This document shows positions 58,279 to 64,000 of a stretch of 64,000 nt of DNA, piece after piece (positions within the stretch are counted from its first letter, which is position 1; each line of letters starts with the position of its first letter). This DNA is from Nymphaea colorata. Lineage: Eukaryota; Streptophyta; Magnoliopsida; Nymphaeales; Nymphaeaceae. Made by a program: the position numbers and the translations under genes. The notes beneath the pieces are model-generated. The model ran no database searches. It was not told where the DNA came from and saw only the letters and a program-made list of their open reading frames with translations. The stretch is from positions 14,001,858 through 14,065,857 of the forward strand of contig NC_045144.1 of the NCBI RefSeq assembly GCF_008831285.2, read 5' to 3'.

Positions 58279-59390
58279 TTGGAGGTGCGGCTGGTGCAGC
58301 CATCAGTCACCATCAGAATTTTCATTGAAACTGTAGGTCTCTCTCTTTGAGTCTCTTTCTCTCCATGGCTGAAACCGAACATAGGTGGCCACCTTTCTCT
58401 CTTTGTTTCAGTCTCTCTGTCCATGGCCACCATCTCGCTCTCTCAACTCTATGGGCATGACTGTCGCCCTCTGTGTGTGTTGTTGTGATCGTACACAGTG
58501 TCTTGCCATGGGGCTTTTTGTTACTTTGTGTGTATCGCCATGGCTACTGTTGTGGCTTATGGTGTTGTGGGACTGTAGCTTACAAAGTGAAGACCTTGAA
58601 CTTATTTTCTTCATGTGTGTCGTCCTTGCACTCATATTACATGTTCATCTTTGTTTTTACTATTGTCATCATTTGGAGTCTTGATGTGTACTCTGAGGAT
58701 AGTGGCCCTCCTCCCATTGTTACCTAGTGTTGCAAGTAGTGTCTTAGTTTATTATATGTTTTGGGATTTGTATTCTTACTTTATGATTTAGCATTTAATG
58801 CATCTTTATTGTATTTTATATTCTTTCAAATTTTTTACATGCTTTAGTTCATTCCGTTTTTTTGTGCTTCATGGTAGACAGATATGTTCAATCATTTATC
58901 AAATCAATTGAAGAGTATTTATTTCATTGTCTCGTTTTATATAAATAAATAAGGAAACAAGAAAAATTTACATTACTATAATTACCTTGTTTATTATATA
59001 TATATTTTTGTGGAAACTTTTTTGCTTTTTTGTTTTCTTTTCTTTATTTCTAGACTAAACATGTTCTCGTTTTGAAAGACATGTTTGTCTTATTCTCTTC
59101 TGTTTAGTATGGTTATCATGTTAAAGAATATGTCAATGGTAATGGTAATTGATGCATCGTGGTAGACAATCCTTTTATATTTTTATGTGTTTTGTCAATA
59201 CTTGTTTTGCATTAAGTTTGTAGTATGTTGTTACTTATTAATAATTCAAATTTGTTGTATGGTGTTAATATTTGTTATATTATGTGTTGTTAGTATTTCG
59301 CATAGTAATTTGAGTTTTTGCATATTATGTAATTGAACTCATTATGTGCTTATTGAATTGTATTTGCAGTACATTGTTTAGGTTTGAGAA

Positions 59391-61395
59391 AAAAATGCCA
59401 CAACGGCATCCAACGTAGGAACATTGTGTTGAAGAAGATCCTGATGATAAATATAAAAAGAGAATTTGATATGCAATTATTGTAAGGAAACTTATAGAAG
59501 TGGAGTTTGCATAGTAAAATAACACTTGGCTGGAACAAAAAAAATAATGCTAAAGCATGTGACAAAGCACCACAAAGTGTTGTACAATTTTTCAATAATT
59601 ATTTGTAGGTACAAAAAAGTAAAATACAAAGAAAAAAAAGACAATCTTGAATGTTTTGATGACCGAACAGTGGTGGCCTTGCATATCTCAATGTTCGTAA
59701 ATTTGAAATTTCACGATGTCTAATGAATCAATTTATAACTTAAGAAATGCGACAACTAACAAACAACAATACCGTCAAGAAAGACAAAAGAAAGTAAGTA
59801 TGTTATGCCATAGGTGTGTGAATGCTTTATCATTTAACTTATGTAACAGTCCATAATCTGAAAGAATGATTGAAACTATAGAAAATTATGGTCAATGATT
59901 GAAGCCACCAACCTCCAACGATATGCCGACTTCGGTCCTAAATGAAGAAGTTGACGAAGTGCAAATAAAATTAGAGGCCTATAAGAAGACATGGTTGAAG
60001 ACTTGTTGTACCATAATAGCATATGGCTGGACTGATGGTAAAAATAAAAAATTGATTAACTTTCTTGTAAATAATATTTCAGGTACATTTTTTTAAGTAT
60101 TATGATATTAGTGGTGTAAAAAAGAAAGCTGATAATTTGGTAAAATTATTCATGTTGATAGTTAAAGAAGTTGGAGAGAAAAACATAATGCATGTAGTTA
60201 CTGATAATGTTGCTAACTATGAAGCTACAGGTATGAAGTTAAAAGAAATTGATGACTTTCAACATATTTTTTGGACACCTTGTGAAGCTCATTGCCTAGA
60301 TTTAATTCTTGAAGACATTATTAAGATACGTTTGCATAAGAAAGTGATTGAAAAAGCAAAAGTTGTAAGTACATTTATATATGGACATACATGAGTATTA
60401 AATTTGATGAGAAAATATACAAATAGTAAAGAACTTCTACAACCTACTATTACGCGTTTTGCCATTTCGTATCTTATTTTGTAGAGTATTCGTACAAACA
60501 AAATAGCATTGAAGAACATGTTTCTGTCTCGAAAATTTCAAAATAGTGATTATTATCCTAAAAATCCCAAAGGTAAAGAGGTAATGCAAATTGCTACTCA
60601 AGATGAAAGGTTTATTTTTGTCAACTAATTGGTGGAATACATTTGGCGACAATACAAAAAAATTGAAGAATTTTGCTATGAGAATTCTCAATCTTACATG
60701 CAGTGCACTAGGATGTGAGCATAACTAGAGCTCATTCTCTTTGGTAAATAAATGAAACTTTCAAATCATTTATGGTGCTATCATTCAAATGCTTTTTTAA
60801 AATTGTCAAAATGATTAAGTTATGCAATTACATGATAGGTACATACAAAAAAGAAGAAATGACCTTGAGCAAAAAAAACTTAATTCTTTGGTTTTAGTCA
60901 TCTATAATATGAAGTTGAATGAAAGAGAAATGAGAAAGAAAAGTACTCAAGTTCTATTATGTGTTGATACTATTGATTCAGATGATAAATGAGTTGTTGA
61001 ATAAGAAGATTATGTTTTACTACTTTTATTAGATAATTCTTGGTTGCACTTGTCATTTGAAAAATGTAAAAGTGTTGACAACTTCTCAAAAGAAAAGTGT
61101 TGGCAAAGGTAATGTTACATATTTATAATTTTTGAAATAAAGATAAAAACATTATTTTTTTTCTTTAGTAATTGTTATATTTTGTTATGTGTTATTGTTT
61201 TGATATGAAGATAAAACAATAATAGAAGATTTAGAACAAGAAAGTTTTGATGATGAAGCAACTGAAGAGGAAGATGAACCTATTCAATATATGGACAGTT
61301 CAAATGACTCTCATCCATTAAAGAAGATGACAATGATGAAAATACAATTAACCAATTGCCTACAAAAGTCATTTGAACTTTTTGACACTGGATAA
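59391..61395 (+). mobile_element. hAT transposon remnant with DUF659-type transposase
   Basis: Forward frames decode in order to a BED-like zinc finger (ICNYCKETY-like with a downstream KYHLAGTKKN-like segment, 59390-59560); a DUF659 region (IIAYGWTDGKNKKLINFLV near 60010-60080, then VVTDNVANYEATGMKLKEI near 60190-60260); the conserved HIFWTPCEAHCLDLILEDI (60260-60320); and an acidic C-terminal tail near 61220-61330. Stops and shifts occur throughout, and the terminal inverted repeats were not found. It belongs to the same superfamily as the intron-9 copy but is distinct in sequence and orientation. Confidence 0.8.
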
Positions 61396-62798
61396 TTGCA
61401 CAAATTAGTTACTTTTTGTAATTTTTGTACATATACATATTTCAATATGCTTATATTATTGTTCACCAATACTTGTTATTTACTTATTCTCTTAGTTGAT
61501 ATTATCATTTGAATTTTGGTTTCCTAGTTATGATTATTTGTTTTTCAATGATAATTCTATGATATTTAACTGTTCAGGACATGTCGTGCTATGCACCAAT
61601 TATGCAAGCACTCTTTGTACTATGTATTTATCACATTATATTTGTTTGAATTTACAAATTATTATGGTTTGCATATGTTGTGTATTGTTTTATTGATATG
61701 CTTAGTATAGTAGTCTTTTTTTTTTTCAGTTTTGTTGTTATTTTTGTAAATATTATATAATTCACAAATTTGTCCGTGAAACTTATGCTTCAATTAATGC
61801 CTCCCTCGCCTCATGAGAGGCCCAATGCCTTCCCATTGCCTTATCGCCTTTTACAACATTGGTGGAACCTACCAAAATTTTTGTTCTGTAAAATTATGAA
61901 TACCCCTTTGAAAAAAGGTAAAAACAACCCTTTCAGTGTTAATGGCATAACATGGAAATTCCCCTCAACTAACCATACAAGAAAAGCACAAACTTTAGAC
62001 CTTTTATGGGAGGAGACTTTAGCTCAATGGGAAAATGTGTTTAAGCAATGAAAATCTTGCCAAGAGCTGCTTAATTGGGCTAATGACCAATAGGCACCCA
62101 ACTTTTCAAATATATCAAATAGACACCTGAATTTTATAAAAAAATCAAAATAACCTCCTTTAAATAACAAATCTACCTTTTATTTAAACTTGAAAAATAA
62201 AAAAGGTGACCACCACTAGCAAGCTCGACCCATCCAGCCGAGGGATGGTATCTGCTGGGCAGCAACGATAGCAGGTGTCAGCGAACTGTCACCCAACCAT
62301 GGTTTTGTTGGCCTTAACCGGATAGTGAGACATCGTCCTTCACCAAACGGTGAGGGTTCATTGAGGAGAGTTGGTAGGAGTTCAAGGACAAAGGTTTCTA
62401 CCGGCTGTTTGCATCAATAACACATTATTACTGTCTCATAAATGTGTTCAAATTCATGAAATACTTTTTAAATTGCTTAATGCATTTAACCACTTTTTGG
62501 AGTAGGTGCATTTGTAACACAATGTTATTTTTCCCAAACTACTAGTACTTACTCTCATTAAGGTAACCTCATTAGATAGCGAGGACAGTGCCTTTCTTCA
62601 TTCTTTTTTAAATGACTGTTCCCAAACTACTCGTATTGTGACAACCTTACCAGATAGCGAGGACCGTGCCTTTCTTTGTTCCTTTTAAAATTTGAATAAA
62701 GGGGGCATATTATTTATTTCAATGAAACAATCGTTTGTCAACTTTTTGGGAATAGTAAGAGGCTTTTTAACATGTTTGTAAAGTTGGGCGCTCCTTTA
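61396..62798. other. Intergenic DNA upstream of the hydrolase gene
   Basis: The frame at 61770-62051 has no recognisable family. A diverged direct repeat (TTCCCAAACTACT ... GATAGCGAGGAC ... GTGCCTTTCTT) lies at 62530-62612 and 62620-62690. Otherwise nothing recognised. Confidence 0.5.
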
Positions 62799-62806
62799 TT
62801 ATATAC
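62799..62806 (+). promoter_or_regulatory. Possible TATA box of the hydrolase gene
   Basis: TTATATAC lies about 125 bases before the ATG, a plausible spacing for a leader of roughly 95 bases. No other evidence. Confidence 0.3.
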
Positions 62807-62929
62807 ACTAAAGTTAGGCTGCTTTTCCAAACTCCTTAATATATTAATGATCAACTTTTACCTAAAGGTTGAGAGTGCAAAGCTTTCTGTCTCAAACCTT
62901 TAAGCGAGAGAGAGGAATCAATATCAACC

Positions 62930-63202
62930 ATGGCTGCTTTGCAGGTAAGACCGCAACTTTGCTGGGGAGGATCCGGCGGAGGGAGGAGGGCAGCAGGCGG
63001 GGGGAAGATGGCAGCCGCGAGAGTCCGAGTCCTATCGGTCGCCGCAAAAGGCGGGAAGACGCCGGAGGTGAAGAGGATCGAGGGCGTGAGTGAGGAGCTG
63101 AATGCCATTGCTCGGCAGAACATCGACTTCGGGACGATGCGCCGGCGGGTCCGATCTGCCTTCATCGACACGCAGCAGCAGCTCGATCATCCCCTCTTCA
63201 AG
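62930..63202 (+). CDS. Exon 1 of a plant monoacylglycerol-lipase-like alpha/beta-hydrolase (partial gene)
   Basis: ATG 62930 in a good context (AACCATGG) opens a 91-codon exon that ends at donor GTTAGT after HPLFK. Residues 1-55 are rich in Ala, Gly, Arg and Ser with few acidic residues, consistent with a plastid transit peptide. The segment GVSEELNAIARQNIDFGTMRRRVRSAF and QQQLDHPLFK resembles the N-terminal extension of plant MAGL/caffeoylshikimate-esterase-like hydrolases, which cleave monoacylglycerols or related esters. The catalytic Ser-Asp-His region would lie in later exons beyond the window. A second ATG (MAAARVRVLS, 63008) is an alternative start. The following 800 bases to the window edge read as intron, with no further exon seen. 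Confidence 0.75.
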
Positions 63203-64000
63203 GTTAGTAGTTCCCCTCTCCCTCTCTCTCTGGAGTTTTCTTCGGTGGGCCCCATTAAGAAAACACAAGGAAAAGGTGGGGCCCAGCTGTATGGGACCTG
63301 CGCGCCCTTCTCGTGGACCCTTTCCATGTTTTTATGAGCAAAAGGAATGGAGGTGCGAGATTCCGCCTGCTCTCCATTACCCAACTGAGCTCCGGGTTTT
63401 TTAACGGTTTAGATTCAAGTTGGATTCAACTTTTCTCGAATCCGATATGTAATTGCGTCCAGATTTGGATTCCGATTCAGACTTTGTTTTCTAAAATCAA
63501 CGTTTATATGCAATCTAGTTGGTTCTTTCTCAAAGTTAGTCAGAGAACAATTGGAATTCAAATTCGGTTAGGAACTAAATTTGGATTCGATTTAAAAGTT
63601 CAGGTCCAAGTCTGAGTTTGAGTCTGCACCTGATTCCAATTAGGAGGGATCAATTAGGTTGGATCCAGCAAACGGTGAATCCCAATCGGATCATTTTCAG
63701 AACTCGCATCATTGCATGATTGTTGTCGTCAATGTGCTGAAAGTGACAAGACGCAAACAAAAAAAAAAAAGAATCACCCAGAGATTTCTGTGAAGTATGG
63801 AAAACACTTGTCTTGGAAAAAATTCTTCGGCTCAGCCAATCGTTGATTTGCATGAACTGGAGAAGTATCCGTGATCTTGACTGAAATACTGTCCGTTACG
63901 AAAGTGCCAAAGTTGTGATTTGACAAAAACAAAATACTTTCATGGAAAAAATGATTTGAAAGGTTTATTCTTAGTAAATCAACTGAAGAGAAATCACTTT

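Noticed and set aside
58385-58727. Frames of 84-99 codons rich in Leu, Val and Cys
   Set aside because: They overlap in shifted frames across a low-complexity CTCT/GTGT region and show no recognisable family.
61770-62051. 93-codon forward frame between the hAT remnant and the hydrolase gene
   Set aside because: No domain, no paralogue in the window and no promoter or splice context. Likely chance.

Overview
This 64 kb window is nuclear DNA from a plant, almost certainly a flowering plant. The host genes have GT-AG introns, and they belong to plant families: a LOB/LBD transcription factor, an NTMC2-type synaptotagmin-like protein and a plant monoacylglycerol-lipase-like hydrolase. Most of the rest is Ty1/Copia elements primed by initiator tRNA-Met, hAT elements, MITEs and microsatellites. 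The sequence does not place the plant more precisely.

Layout. (1) 0.3-1.0 kb holds a broken LBD gene between CT microsatellites. (2) 2.2-3.0 kb holds a LINE reverse-transcriptase remnant, followed by a minisatellite, a small hAT-like non-autonomous element and featureless AT-rich DNA. (3) 8.45-55.9 kb is one forward-strand host gene of 14 exons encoding about 843 aa: an N-terminal membrane hairpin, an SMP lipid-transfer domain, three C2 domains and a C-terminal coiled coil. It resembles the Arabidopsis NTMC2 type-3/SYTF family. All 13 introns are phase 0, and three introns are swollen by transposons. Intron 1 has one hAT-type MITE nested in another. Intron 9 has a decayed Copia element broken by a decayed hAT transposon. 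Intron 12 (20.2 kb) holds four Copia elements and a PPR pseudogene. Intron 13 (7.2 kb) holds Copia fragments, a palindrome array and a partial duplicate of the last exon. (4) 59.4-61.4 kb is another decayed hAT transposon. (5) 62.9 kb onward is the first exon of an alpha/beta-hydrolase gene that runs off the right edge.

Two Copia elements in intron 12 are very young: their paired LTRs read as identical and their 5-bp target duplications are perfect. One (42606-47939) has an intact 1436-codon Gag-Pol frame. The other (35008-39695) has an intact 1124-codon Pol frame but no recognisable Gag, so it looks like a Gag-deficient element that would need Gag from a relative. This pair, the 21-bp-period palindrome array near 50 kb and the decoy terminal exon of the host gene are the most unusual items. 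I found no tRNA, rRNA, CRISPR array or bacterial-type system.
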